DNA from: Rhizobium leguminosarum bv. trifolii WSM2297
Lineage (GTDB): Bacteria; Pseudomonadota; Alphaproteobacteria; Rhizobiales; Rhizobiaceae
NCBI RefSeq assembly: GCF_000271845.1
Contig: NZ_JH719395.1
Location: 4,610,210-4,674,209 of the forward strand
Length of the DNA stretch: 64,000 nt
Reading direction: 5' to 3'
Positions 1-8,968 of this stretch are shown here, one piece after another. Under the pieces are notes generated by a model. The model had not been told where the DNA came from. It did not search any database and saw nothing but the letters and a program-made list of their open reading frames with translations. Position 1 is the first letter of the stretch. Each line of letters starts with the position of its first letter. The translations under genes and the position numbers were made by a program.

Positions 1-153
1 GGGGCTGCTCCTGAAGGGGTGGTCATGGCCAGCTTTCCCACAATGGAGGCGGCACGTGCCTTCTATGACAGTCCCGAATACCAGGCTGCCGTAAGACACC
101 GGTTTCTCGGCGCGGACTATCGGTCGTTCATCATCGACGGGTCGACTAGCTAG
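1..153 (+). CDS. DUF1330 family protein, 3' fragment
   Basis: Frame 1 is open from the window edge to TAG at 151-153 and encodes about 50 residues. The text includes MASFPTMEAARAFYDSPEY followed by a short tail ending in IIDGSTS. The 'F-P-(S/T)-x-E-x-A-x-x-F/W-Y-x-S-x-E-Y' pattern is characteristic of the C-terminal half of DUF1330 proteins, small dimeric alpha/beta-barrel proteins of unknown function. The N-terminus lies outside the window. The stop overlaps the stop of the convergent hydrolase gene by 4 nt. Confidence 0.8.
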   Translation, partial: GAAPEGVVMASFPTMEAARAFYDSPEYQAAVRHRFLGADYRSFIIDGSTS

Positions 154-1154
154 ACTGCCGGCACGTCGAAGACCTCGCCGGCCCTCAGCGGCCGGAACCG
201 TTCCGGGGGAATGTCATGCTCGCGCATCGCGTCTTGCAATGCTCGTGCCGGTGCGTCGACCGCCTCGTCTGTCAGTTGGAACGTCGCGAAGTGGTGCCCC
301 GCCACATAGGCCGCATTTGCCAGCGTCATCCCGATCACCGCCTCCCGCGGATTCTGGTGCTGGCCTTTCATGAACCATCGCGGCTCATATGCGCCGAAGG
401 GTAAAAGCGCCAGGCGAAAGCCGCCGTGCTTCTGCTGTGCCGCTTTGTAATGGATGCCGTAGTGAAAGCCGGTATCTCCAACGTGATAAATCTTTCCGGC
501 CGGAGTCGACAAGACGAACGACGCCCAGAGTGCCATCCGGCGATCGGCCGTGCCGCGAGCGGACCAATGATGCGCGGGCTCCGCATCAATGCTGATTCCG
601 GCATGCGAGATGCGTTCGCCCCAATCCATCGTTATCGTCTCTAGATCGGGCACGGCGCGGCGGATGATCGTGTCATTGCCGAGTGGCGTCACGATGCGCG
701 GCCGATGTTTCGCCTGCAACCGGTTGAGGGTCGCGATATCGAGATGATCATAGTGATTGTGCGAGATCAGCACGAGATCGATTGGCGGCAGATCATCGAA
801 GGCGATGCCCGGTTGGACGACGCGCTTGGGCCCGGCAAAAGTAAAGGGGCTGACGCGCTCCGACCATACCGGGTCGGTCAGGATATTGAGCCCGGCGACC
901 TGGACGAGCATTGTTGCATGGCCAACCATGGTCACCCGCAGATCTGCACCGTCAACACGTGCATCGGGTTTGGCCGCCGCATACGGACTTGGGACCGATT
1001 TCGGCCAACGCTCACGGCCGCCGCCGAATTGCCATCGCAGCAAATCGCGGAAACCAAGGGGCTCGATACCTTCGGGATTGAAGAAATGCGTGCCGTCGAA
1101 GTGATCGGACACCGGGCCGTCATAATAAGGATTGCGTCTTCTGGTCTTGCACAT
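150..1154 (-). CDS. MBL-fold metallohydrolase (UlaG / NAPE-PLD-like)
   Basis: About 334 aa. The zinc-binding signature SHNHYDHLD (HxHxDH) is present, followed by a downstream GDTGFHYG and a histidine-containing GHHFATF segment, as expected for the beta-lactamase fold. The N-terminal YYDGPVSDHFDGTHFFNP-type sequence is typical of bacterial proteins related to N-acyl-phosphatidylethanolamine phospholipase D and UlaG. I chose the ATG at 1154 because the open frame upstream runs into the neighbouring methyltransferase and is Arg-rich shadow sequence. The substrate cannot be inferred. No signal peptide is seen, so it is probably cytoplasmic. Confidence 0.85.
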   Translation of the reverse strand: MCKTRRRNPYYDGPVSDHFDGTHFFNPEGIEPLGFRDLLRWQFGGGRERWPKSVPSPYAAAKPDARVDGADLRVTMVGHATMLVQVAGLNILTDPVWSERVSPFTFAGPKRVVQPGIAFDDLPPIDLVLISHNHYDHLDIATLNRLQAKHRPRIVTPLGNDTIIRRAVPDLETITMDWGERISHAGISIDAEPAHHWSARGTADRRMALWASFVLSTPAGKIYHVGDTGFHYGIHYKAAQQKHGGFRLALLPFGAYEPRWFMKGQHQNPREAVIGMTLANAAYVAGHHFATFQLTDEAVDAPARALQDAMREHDIPPERFRPLRAGEVFDVPAV

Positions 1155-1233
1155 TCGCAATCGGGTTCCTCCGCCTGGTGGTTTTAGGCCGGTCCCTCGG
1201 CACTGACGGCGGGTAAGGCGGCGGACGGCCCGC

Positions 1234-2484
1234 CTATTTCTCCAGCGTCGCCACCACCTCGACATGCGAGGTCCAGAGGAACTGGTCGATCGGCGTCACC
1301 CCGGTGATCCGGTAGCCGCCCTCGACGAGGATCGCCAGATCGCGCGCCAGCGTCAGCGGATTGCAGCTGACGGCCGCGATCTTCTTCACGCTTGAGCGGG
1401 CAAGCTCCTTGCACTGGAACTCGGCGCCGGCGCGCGGCGGGTCGAAGACGACCGCGTCATAGGGCTTGAACTCCTGCGTCATCAGCGGACGGCGGAAGAG
1501 ATCGCGTTTTTCGACGCTGACCGGCTTCAGTCCGGGCGTGTTGCGGGCGGCGTGGTCGAGGGCTGCGAGCGCCTTTGCCTCGGCTTCGACCGCATGCACG
1601 CGGCCGATCCGCGCCAGCTGCAGCGAAAACGTGCCGGCGCCGGCAAAGAGATCGGCAATGCGCTTGGCCTTGCCGGCATGGGCCAGCACCAGCTCTGCCA
1701 TTGCCTCTTCCGCCGGCTTGGTCGCCTGGGTAAAGCCGCCGGGCGGCGGCGAAACCTGGACGCCGCCGAAGTCGACCAGCGGTTTCGACGGCTCGATGAG
1801 GATTTCGCCGTTCAGCGAAACACGGGCGATGCCGCGCAGGCCAAGCACGGTTTCGACCGCCTTGCGCCGCTGCGGGTCGGACAGTTTCTTCACCTCGTCG
1901 ACCGCTATGTCGAGGCCGGACAGCGTTTCGAGCACGGAGACGCGGAAGGGTTCGGCATTGGTCGCCAGTGCCGCGGCAATCGCCCGGATCGCCGGCAGCC
2001 GGGCAACGATGCCCGCAGACGAGATCGGACATTCCTCGATCGCGACGATGTGGTGGCTTTCGGCCTGGTTGAAGCCGATTAGCATGTCCTTCTCGGTCTT
2101 GCGCGCCGCAAACACCACGCGCCGGCGTTCACCCGGACGGGCCGGCACGATCTCGCCGACGTCGGGCGTCAGCCCCTTGGATCGCAGCGCATCGATGACC
2201 AGCTGGCGCTTGAAGGCGCGGTAGGGCAGATCTGCCATATGCTGCAGCGTGCAGCCGCCGCAGGTGCCGTTGAGACCGTCCGGGCCGAAATGCCGGCAGG
2301 GCGGCTCCTGCCGGTCGGGCGAGGGCGTGGTGATCGACATGATCGTGCCCTGGCTTTTGACGCGGGCGATCGCCACGGTTTCGCCGGGCAGAGAAAACGG
2401 CACATAAACCGGTCCGCCGGCGCTGCCGGCAATGCCGTCGCCCTGGGCGCCGAGCTTATCGATGGTGAAGGTTTCGGTGCTCAC
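1234..2484 (-). CDS. TrmA/RumA-family class I RNA (uracil-5) methyltransferase
   Basis: 416 aa. An N-terminal TRAM-like beta-barrel (about residues 1-60) precedes a cysteine cluster consistent with an Fe-S site (CRHFGPDGLNGTCGGC). The SAM-binding Rossmann core (DLFAGAGTFSLQLA) follows, then FDPPRAG and the catalytic-Cys segment SCNPLTLARD. These are the hallmarks of 23S rRNA/tRNA m5U methyltransferases (RlmC/RlmD/TrmA group). Which uridine is modified is not decidable from sequence. Its start overlaps the stop of the TlyA-like gene by 4 nt (2481-2484), so the two rRNA-modification genes are probably translationally coupled. Confidence 0.9.
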   Translation of the reverse strand: MSTETFTIDKLGAQGDGIAGSAGGPVYVPFSLPGETVAIARVKSQGTIMSITTPSPDRQEPPCRHFGPDGLNGTCGGCTLQHMADLPYRAFKRQLVIDALRSKGLTPDVGEIVPARPGERRRVVFAARKTEKDMLIGFNQAESHHIVAIEECPISSAGIVARLPAIRAIAAALATNAEPFRVSVLETLSGLDIAVDEVKKLSDPQRRKAVETVLGLRGIARVSLNGEILIEPSKPLVDFGGVQVSPPPGGFTQATKPAEEAMAELVLAHAGKAKRIADLFAGAGTFSLQLARIGRVHAVEAEAKALAALDHAARNTPGLKPVSVEKRDLFRRPLMTQEFKPYDAVVFDPPRAGAEFQCKELARSSVKKIAAVSCNPLTLARDLAILVEGGYRITGVTPIDQFLWTSHVEVVATLEK

Positions 2485-3227
2485 GGTTTCAATCCTGCCA
2501 GAAGGAATTCCTGATTGCCGTCGCCGCCGGAAATCGGGGAAGGGATGAGGCCGAGGCTGTTCCAGCCCATGTCCTCGGTGAACCAGCGCGCGAGCCCCGC
2601 CGCGACGGCGGGCGCCGAGGAGGGGTCTTTCAACAGCCCGCCCTTGCCGATCGCTTCGCGCCCCGCCTCGAACTGCGGCTTGACCAACAGCACGGCGACG
2701 GCGCCCGGCTCCGCGATCTCAAGAGCCGGCGCCAGCGCCAGCTTCAGCGAGATGAAGGAGACGTCGGAGACGATGAAGGTGGCGGGCTCGCCGATATCGT
2801 CGGCCGTCAGATTGCGGGCGTTGAGGCCTTCCCGGTTGGTCACGCGAGGATCGCCGGATATGCGCGGATGCATCTGCCCATGGCCGACATCGATCGCCGT
2901 GACATGCGCAGCACCGCGCTGCAGCAGCACCTCGGTGAACCCGCCGGTGGAGGCGCCGATATCGAGACAGTGATGACCGGCGGGATCGAGCCGGAAATGG
3001 TCGAGCGCTGCTGCAAGCTTCAGAGCGGCGCGCGAGACATAGTCCTGCGCCGGGTCGTCGATCTCGATATCGGCGTCGTCGCCGAAGACTGCGCCGGCTT
3101 TGGTCACCACCTGGCCGGCGATCCGGACGGTGCCGCGTTGCACGGCGTCGCGGGCCCGCGAGCGGCTGGCGAAAAGGCCGCGGGAGACGAGAAGTTGGTC
3201 GAGGCGTTGGCTGTTTTGTTCGGACAT
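2481..3227 (-). CDS. tlyA: TlyA family rRNA methyltransferase/hemolysin-like protein
   Basis: 248 aa from ATG at 3227. The N-terminal S4 RNA-binding domain (about 1-65: QRLDQLLVSRGLFASRSRA) is followed by an FtsJ/RrmJ-like SAM methyltransferase domain (DIGASTGGFTEVLLQRGA, with VSFISLKL further on). This two-domain layout is the TlyA family. Characterised members 2'-O-methylate rRNA in ribosomes, and the hemolysin name is historical. The open frame continues about 240 codons upstream but runs antisense through the DUF4424 gene, so the start before the S4 domain is preferred. It is the first gene of a two-gene operon with the RNA methyltransferase. In many rhizobia tlyA lies next to dxs; here two plus-strand genes lie between them. 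Confidence 0.9.
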   Translation of the reverse strand: MSEQNSQRLDQLLVSRGLFASRSRARDAVQRGTVRIAGQVVTKAGAVFGDDADIEIDDPAQDYVSRAALKLAAALDHFRLDPAGHHCLDIGASTGGFTEVLLQRGAAHVTAIDVGHGQMHPRISGDPRVTNREGLNARNLTADDIGEPATFIVSDVSFISLKLALAPALEIAEPGAVAVLLVKPQFEAGREAIGKGGLLKDPSSAPAVAAGLARWFTEDMGWNSLGLIPSPISGGDGNQEFLLAGLKP

Positions 3228-3359
3228 CGGCTGTGAATGACCGGCAAAGCCGCCGGTTGCAAGCGTTTTGTTCCAGACAGCATCATTGACCCTCGAAAGC
3301 TTTCGGCGATAATCCTGCCGCGGCGATGACGGGGCGGGCCGCAGACATGGGGGTGTTTT

Positions 3360-4349
3360 ATGCTGAAGCTCTTCACTCTTCTTGTCGCGGCAGGGATCGC
3401 ATCGCCGGCGCTGGCGAACGACACCATGGCCGAGGTCAAGACCGGTGGGCTGATCTTTGCCCAATCCGATGATGTCAGCATGGTCGAAGAGGATCTCTTC
3501 ATCTCCGCTTCGCAAGTGCGGGTGGATTATGTCTTTGAGAATAGCTCGGACAAGGATGTCGAAAGCCTGGTCGCCTTTCCGATGCCCGACATATCGGGTC
3601 AGGTGGACAACAATTCCGCCATATCGGATTATGACAGCGACAATTTCCTGCATTTTTCCACCGTGCAGGATGGCAGGCCGATCACCGCCAAACTGCAGCA
3701 GCGGGTCGTTTCGCTCGGCATCGACGTGACCGACGAGTTGGCCAAATACGCCATCCCGGTCCTGCCCTACAGCCAGAAGACGACAGAAGCGCTTGCCAAG
3801 CTTCCCGAGCCCGTCCGAAAAGACTGGATCGCCCGCGGCCTGATCTATGCGATGACAGATGCCGATCTTGTGCCGCTCTGGACGTTGCGCTCGACCTATT
3901 GGTGGCGCACCACCTTTCCGGCGAAGAAGAAGGTGAACGTCGAACACCGCTACCAGCCGGCCGTCGGCGGCACCGTCGCCATCAGCTTTCTCGAAAACGG
4001 CCAGGCGAAGGGTGAGCGCTTCGAGGAATATTCCCGCAAATACTGCCTGGATTCAGACTTCGTCAGGGTGGCGCAGCAGCGTGCGGGGGAGGCCGAAGCC
4101 GGCGGCGCCAACTCTACCGAAAGCTGGATCTCCTATGTGCTGTCGACCGGCGCCAACTGGGCGGGACCGATCAAGCGCTTCCAGCTGACAATCGACAAGG
4201 GTAAGCCCGGCAGTCTCATCAGCTTCTGCGGCAGCAATGTCGAGAAGATCGGCCCGACCACCTTTCGGATGACGGCCGAGGATTTCGATCCCGCCAAGGA
4301 TTTCGACATCCTGATCCTCAATCCCCCGGAAGCGGAACCGAAGCCTTAA
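3360..4349 (+). CDS. DUF4424 domain-containing secreted protein
   Basis: 329 aa. The N-terminus is a clear Sec signal peptide (MLKLFTLLVAAGIASPALA, cleavage after ALA). The mature part contains VDYVFENSSDKDVESLVAFPMPD, typical of the DUF4424 family of unknown function. It is monocistronic and divergent from tlyA with about 130 nt between them, so promoters for both probably lie there. It is predicted to be periplasmic. Two Cys residues late in the protein could form a disulfide. Confidence 0.85.
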   Translation: MLKLFTLLVAAGIASPALANDTMAEVKTGGLIFAQSDDVSMVEEDLFISASQVRVDYVFENSSDKDVESLVAFPMPDISGQVDNNSAISDYDSDNFLHFSTVQDGRPITAKLQQRVVSLGIDVTDELAKYAIPVLPYSQKTTEALAKLPEPVRKDWIARGLIYAMTDADLVPLWTLRSTYWWRTTFPAKKKVNVEHRYQPAVGGTVAISFLENGQAKGERFEEYSRKYCLDSDFVRVAQQRAGEAEAGGANSTESWISYVLSTGANWAGPIKRFQLTIDKGKPGSLISFCGSNVEKIGPTTFRMTAEDFDPAKDFDILILNPPEAEPKP

Positions 4350-4580
4350 TTTAAGCAGCTTTAATCATGGTCTGGGCCGCTGCTGCGGCGCACAATTTAA
4401 ACAAATCTAAAGCTCGCCCGCATAGCTTCGCCCCGATTGCAGCGGTTCGTCCGGACCGCTCGGCGCCATGACGGCGCAAGCGTTTCAACGCCGATCATGT
4501 TCTCAGTTTCAAACATCCCTGCGGTTGCGCCTCACGCGCGATCCGCCTTCGCCGCGTCGACTGTCGTCAGGAGTTCACCG

Positions 4581-6521
4581 ATGTCCGCCAAAAACATATC
4601 CTTGAACGGAAAGCTTGCGGCCACGTTCGCAGCCCTCATTCTTATTTTCGTCGCCGTTTCCGCCTTCGTCTATTCCAAGGCGACGGCGTCGGCGGCCGCT
4701 TCTGCCGAGCAGGAAAAGTCCGAGCTGCTCGTCAACCAGATTGACGATGCGCTGCAGGCAATGCTCGAGCAGGCCGTCAATTTGCGCGGCTTCATCCTTT
4801 TCCGCAGCGACAGCACCTATGGCGATGTCTTCGCCAATCGCGAGCGCATGCTGAAGGCGATTGCCGCCGCCAAGCAGACGGCCGCCGGCGAGCCGCAACT
4901 GGTCGAGATGATCGACGGCATGCAGAAGGCCGCCGACCTCTATTTCCATGAACTGGCCGAGCCGCAGACCAAGGCGCGCAAAGAAACCGACATGCCGATC
5001 GAGGAGGTCGTCAAGATCGGCGTCAACGCCACCAAGGGCCAGCTCGACGGCTTCCGCCAGGCCTCGGCCAAGATCAAGGCCAGCGCCCGCGAAAAGTCGG
5101 AAGCGCTCGCTGAAATCCGCGCCGATGCCAACAGCGACCTGAAGACGACGCTGCTGGCCGGCGGTATCCTCGCCTCGCTTGCCGCCGCCGTCCTCGCCTG
5201 GCTGATGTCGCGCACTATCGTCCGCCCGATCGTCGGCATGACGGGAGCCATGGATCGCCTCGCCGGCGGTCAGAACGATATCGAGGTCCCGGCGACTGAC
5301 CGTGGTGACGAAGTCGGCCGCATGGCTCAATCGGTGCTGGTCTTCAAGCAGGCGGCGATCGAGAAGCTCCGCCTTGCCGGCGAAACCGACCGCATGCGTG
5401 ACGACGCCGAGCGTCAGCGCCGTGCGGGCGACGAGCAGAAGGCCCGCGAGGAAGGCGAAATCCGCTTTGCCGTCGACGCGCTTGCCGGCGGCCTTGCCGA
5501 GCTTGCCAATGGCGATATGGCCGGTCGTATCCAGACGCCGTTCGCGCCGCAATATGACAGCCTGCGCAATGACTTCAACCATGCTGTCGAAAAGCTGCAG
5601 GCAGCCCTGCAGTCGGTCGGCCGCAACGCTTCGGCGATCAATGCCGGCGCCGGCGAAATCCGCTCCGCTGCCGACGATCTTGCCCACCGCACCGAGCAGC
5701 AGGCTGCCGCCGTCGAACAGACCGCCGCAGCGCTCGAAGAGGTAACGACGACCGTCCGCGACAGCGCCAAGCGCGCCGAGGATGCCGGCAATCTCGTCGA
5801 GCGCACCCGCCTCGGCGCCGAAAAATCCGGCGAAGTCGTCCGCAAGGCGGTCGCCGCCATGCAGCAGATCGAAAAGTCTTCGGGCGAGATCTCCAACATC
5901 ATCGGCGTCATCGACGACATCGCCTTCCAGACCAACCTTCTGGCTCTGAACGCCGGCGTCGAAGCTGCCCGCGCCGGCGATGCCGGCAAGGGCTTTGCCG
6001 TCGTTGCCCAGGAAGTGCGCGAGCTCGCCCAGCGTTCGGCCAAGGCGGCCAAGGAGATCAAGGCGCTGATCACCACGTCGGGCGAACAGGTCGTTGCCGG
6101 CGTCTCCCTCGTCGGCGAGACCGGCAAGGCGCTTGAGGCCATCGTCGCCGAGGTGCAGGAGATCAACCACCACGTCAACGCGATCGTCACCGCCACCCGT
6201 GAACAGTCGATCGGCCTGCAGGAGATCAACACCGCCGTCAACAACATGGACCAGGGCACCCAGCAGAATGCCGCCATGGTCGAGGAGCAGACCGCGGCAA
6301 GCCATGCGCTCGCCCAGGAGGCAAACGCGCTGGACGAATTGCTGCACCAGTTCAAGCTCGGCCAGACGAGGCCGGATGCCGCAGCACCGCGCGCCGCCGT
6401 CGCCAACGCCCGCCCGGTCGCTTCTCCCGCCCGCGCGCTCGCCAGCAAGGTCACCAAGGCCTTCGGCGGAAGGCAGGCAAGTGCCGCGGTTGCGGTTCAG
6501 GAGGATTGGACGGAGTTCTGA
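4581..6521 (+). CDS. Methyl-accepting chemotaxis protein
   Basis: 646 aa from ATG 4581, preceded by CAGGAG at 7 nt. Upstream in-frame codons lack an RBS and are rejected. The layout is TM1 (about 12-33), a periplasmic four-helix ligand domain (about 34-190), TM2 (about 195-215), HAMP (about 216-270), a second HAMP-like linker (about 300-390) and the MA signalling domain. The hairpin tip contains the conserved [20 protein letters not shown] region. The protein ends in DWTEF, an aromatic pentapeptide like those that tether CheR/CheB. No che genes are nearby, so it is a dispersed receptor. The ligand is unknown. Confidence 0.95.
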   Translation: MSAKNISLNGKLAATFAALILIFVAVSAFVYSKATASAAASAEQEKSELLVNQIDDALQAMLEQAVNLRGFILFRSDSTYGDVFANRERMLKAIAAAKQTAAGEPQLVEMIDGMQKAADLYFHELAEPQTKARKETDMPIEEVVKIGVNATKGQLDGFRQASAKIKASAREKSEALAEIRADANSDLKTTLLAGGILASLAAAVLAWLMSRTIVRPIVGMTGAMDRLAGGQNDIEVPATDRGDEVGRMAQSVLVFKQAAIEKLRLAGETDRMRDDAERQRRAGDEQKAREEGEIRFAVDALAGGLAELANGDMAGRIQTPFAPQYDSLRNDFNHAVEKLQAALQSVGRNASAINAGAGEIRSAADDLAHRTEQQAAAVEQTAAALEEVTTTVRDSAKRAEDAGNLVERTRLGAEKSGEVVRKAVAAMQQIEKSSGEISNIIGVIDDIAFQTNLLALNAGVEAARAGDAGKGFAVVAQEVRELAQRSAKAAKEIKALITTSGEQVVAGVSLVGETGKALEAIVAEVQEINHHVNAIVTATREQSIGLQEINTAVNNMDQGTQQNAAMVEEQTAASHALAQEANALDELLHQFKLGQTRPDAAAPRAAVANARPVASPARALASKVTKAFGGRQASAAVAVQEDWTEF

Positions 6522-6555
6522 GGGCGCAGCTTTCGGAAGGGATGTTAAATGCGGA

Positions 6556-6582
6556 GGGCGGCGCAGCGGTGCCGCCCTTTTT
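6556..6582 (+). terminator. Intrinsic terminator after the chemoreceptor gene
   Basis: GGGCGGC, an 8-nt loop, GCCGCCC, then TTTTT. It lies 34 nt after the chemoreceptor stop codon. Confidence 0.85.
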
Positions 6583-6608
6583 CATGATGTTATGATCGTT
6601 GTCCCGGC

Positions 6609-6765
6609 GGCCCCCTCATCCGCCCGACGGGCACCTTCTCCCCGAGGGGAGAAGAGGGAATCGAGACGTTGCCGCAAGTCCCTTCTCCCCAGCGGGGGTC
6701 CGAAGGACGGGTTGAGACCCGTGGCTCAACCTCGCGGGTGACCCGAAGGGTCGGATGAGGGGGCC
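6609..6765. repeat. RIME-type intergenic mosaic repeat, copy A
   Basis: The element is bounded by GGCCCCCTCATCCG and its inverse CGGATGAGGGGGCC. Inside are the palindromes CTTCTCCCCGAGGGGAGAAG and a CCTTCTCCCC-AGCGGGGG arm. It also carries an extra module with GGTCCGAAGGACGGGT and a GGTTGAG/CTCAACC stem, which is shared only with copy C. It lies between converging genes. This matches the known rhizobial RIME class (short, palindromic, intergenic); the assignment is by eye. Confidence 0.8.
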
Positions 6766-6788
6766 ACACGACACGCCCTCAATAATCT

Positions 6789-8705
6789 TTACACCGCCAC
6801 CCCAACTGCAACCCCACGCCCCAGCGCCCGGAACACCGTCGACACGATCCCGGCGCGATCAAGCCCGGCATGGGCGTTCATCGCTTCGGGCTTGGCCTGT
6901 TCCATCCAGATGTCGGGCATCACCAGCGAGCGGATCTTCAGCCCGTTGTCGAGCAGGCCTTCGCTTGAGAGATATTGCATCACCTGGCTGCCGAAGCCGC
7001 CGACCGAACCTTCCTCGACGGTAATTACCATTTCGTGGTGGCGGGCGAGCTGGCGGATCAGATCGTGATCGAGCGGTTTGGCGAAACGCGCATCGGCAAC
7101 CGTCGTCGACAGCCCGGCGGCGTCGAGGTCCTCGGCGGCCAGCAGACAATCGGCAAGCCGTGTGCCGAAGGAGAGCAGCGCTACCTTGGTGCCTTCCTTG
7201 ACGATGCGGCCCCTGCCGATCTGCAGGATTTCGCCGCGCACCGGCATGTCGACGCCGACACCCTCGCCACGGGGATAGCGGAACGAGATCGGCCCGCCAT
7301 CATAGGCGACGGCGGTGCGCACCATGTGCTTGAGTTCAGCCTCGTCGGCCGCCGCCATCACCACGAAGCCGGGCAGGGTGGTGAGGAAGGCGGTGTCGAA
7401 GGAGCCGGCATGCGTCGGGCCGTCGGCGCCGACGAAGCCGGCGCGGTCGATCGGAAAACGCACCGGCAGTCCCTGGATCGCCACATCATGCACGACCTGA
7501 TCGTAGGCGCGCTGCAGGAAGGTGGAATAGAGGGCTGCGAACGGCTTGTAGCCTTCCGCGGCCAAGCCGGCGGCGAAGGTCACGGCATGCTGCTCGGCGA
7601 TGCCGACATCGAAACAGCGTGACGGAAAGGCCTCGGCGAGCTTGTCGAGGCCGGTACCATTGGGCATGGCGGCGGTGATGCCGACGATCTTGTCGTCGAG
7701 GGTGGCTTCCTGCACCAGCGCTTCGGCAAAGACGCTGGTATAGCTCGGCGCATTCGGCTTCACCCGCGCCTGGGCGCCGGTGATAACGTCGAACTTGTTG
7801 ACGCCGTGATATTTGTCGGCTGCGGCTTCGGCCGGCGGATAGCCCTTGCCCTTCTGGGTGACGACATGGATCAGCACCGGTCCGCGGCCATTGTCGCGCA
7901 CATTGCGCAGCACCGGCAGCAGATGGTCGAAGGAATGCCCGTCGATCGGCCCGATATGATAGAAGCCCATTTCCTCGAACATGGTCCCGCCGGTGACGTA
8001 GCCGCGTGCATGTTCGACGGCGCGGGTGATCGCCCGGTCGATATTCTTGCCGAGATAGGCCGTCAGTTTCTTGCCGAAGTCACGGAAGCCCATATAGGTG
8101 CGACCTGAAGCGAGGCGGGCGAGATAGGCGCTCATTGCGCCTGTCGGCGGGGCGATCGACATGTCGTTGTCGTTGAGGATGACGATGAGGCGCGCATCGA
8201 GCGCACCCGCATTGTTCAGCGCCTCATAGGCCATGCCGGCCGACATCGCCCCGTCGCCGATCACGGCGATGACGCGCCGGTCGTTCTTGTCGAGATCGGC
8301 GGCAATCGCCATGCCGAGGCCGGCCGAGATCGAGGTCGAGGAATGCGCCGCGCCGAAGGGATCGTATTCGCTTTCGGCCCGGCGGGTGAAGCCGGAAAGC
8401 CCGTCTTCCTGGCGCAGCGTCCGGATGCGATCACGCCGGCCGGTGAGGATCTTGTGCGGATAACATTGATGGCCGACATCGAAGATCAGCCGATCATCGG
8501 GCGTGTCGAAGACGCTGTGGATGGCGATCGTCAGCTCGACGACGCCGAGACCGGCGCCGAGATGACCGCCGGTGCGCGACACCGCATCGATCATTTCGTC
8601 CCGAACCTCGCGGGCCAGCTGCGGCAGGTCGCGATCCTCGAGCTTGCGCAGGTCGGCGGGGTAAATGACCTGGTCGAGCAGGGGGGTCTTCGGCAGTTGT
8701 GTCAC
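6789..8705 (-). CDS. dxs: 1-deoxy-D-xylulose-5-phosphate synthase
   Basis: 638 aa, the usual length. It makes DXP from pyruvate and glyceraldehyde-3-phosphate, the first step of the MEP isoprenoid pathway and a precursor supply for thiamine and pyridoxol phosphate. Seen are the N-terminal [20 protein letters not shown], the ThDP-binding [18 protein letters not shown] with the following NDNDMSI, and the transketolase pyrimidine-domain segments [18 protein letters not shown] and [18 protein letters not shown]. It is transcribed convergently to the chemoreceptor. ispH, the last MEP enzyme, is also in this window at 53.5 kb. Confidence 0.97.
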   Translation of the reverse strand: MTQLPKTPLLDQVIYPADLRKLEDRDLPQLAREVRDEMIDAVSRTGGHLGAGLGVVELTIAIHSVFDTPDDRLIFDVGHQCYPHKILTGRRDRIRTLRQEDGLSGFTRRAESEYDPFGAAHSSTSISAGLGMAIAADLDKNDRRVIAVIGDGAMSAGMAYEALNNAGALDARLIVILNDNDMSIAPPTGAMSAYLARLASGRTYMGFRDFGKKLTAYLGKNIDRAITRAVEHARGYVTGGTMFEEMGFYHIGPIDGHSFDHLLPVLRNVRDNGRGPVLIHVVTQKGKGYPPAEAAADKYHGVNKFDVITGAQARVKPNAPSYTSVFAEALVQEATLDDKIVGITAAMPNGTGLDKLAEAFPSRCFDVGIAEQHAVTFAAGLAAEGYKPFAALYSTFLQRAYDQVVHDVAIQGLPVRFPIDRAGFVGADGPTHAGSFDTAFLTTLPGFVVMAAADEAELKHMVRTAVAYDGGPISFRYPRGEGVGVDMPVRGEILQIGRGRIVKEGTKVALLSFGTRLADCLLAAEDLDAAGLSTTVADARFAKPLDHDLIRQLARHHEMVITVEEGSVGGFGSQVMQYLSSEGLLDNGLKIRSLVMPDIWMEQAKPEAMNAHAGLDRAGIVSTVFRALGRGVAVGVAV

Positions 8706-8968
8706 GGGCGGGCGCTCTTTCTTGCTTTTCCTTGTTTCGCTTTATTCGATTAGATCGGGGCAAAACAAGTGCATTTCAGGAACCGAAGGTTTTCACCTTA
8801 GAGCATGGCGGAAAAAAGTGTGAGCGCTTTCGGACGATATCACTTTCTATTTCTGTGAGTTGCACTCGCCCGGTTTGCCCGGGAACTCATACGGGCGAGA
8901 GCCAGCGAGCAGCTTGAATATGACACGGAATGGTAGCAATGTTGCCGCGCTGGCTGGGGGATCAGGTC

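Noticed and set aside
3228..3947. Extended N-terminus for the TlyA-like protein
   Set aside because: The extra 240 codons run antisense through the DUF4424 gene. The S4 domain starts normally at 3227.
4575..6347. Long minus-strand open frame (about 590 codons) through the chemoreceptor gene
   Set aside because: It is the antisense of a well-conserved chemoreceptor, with low-complexity Leu/Gly/Asp text and no RBS. High GC makes such shadows common.
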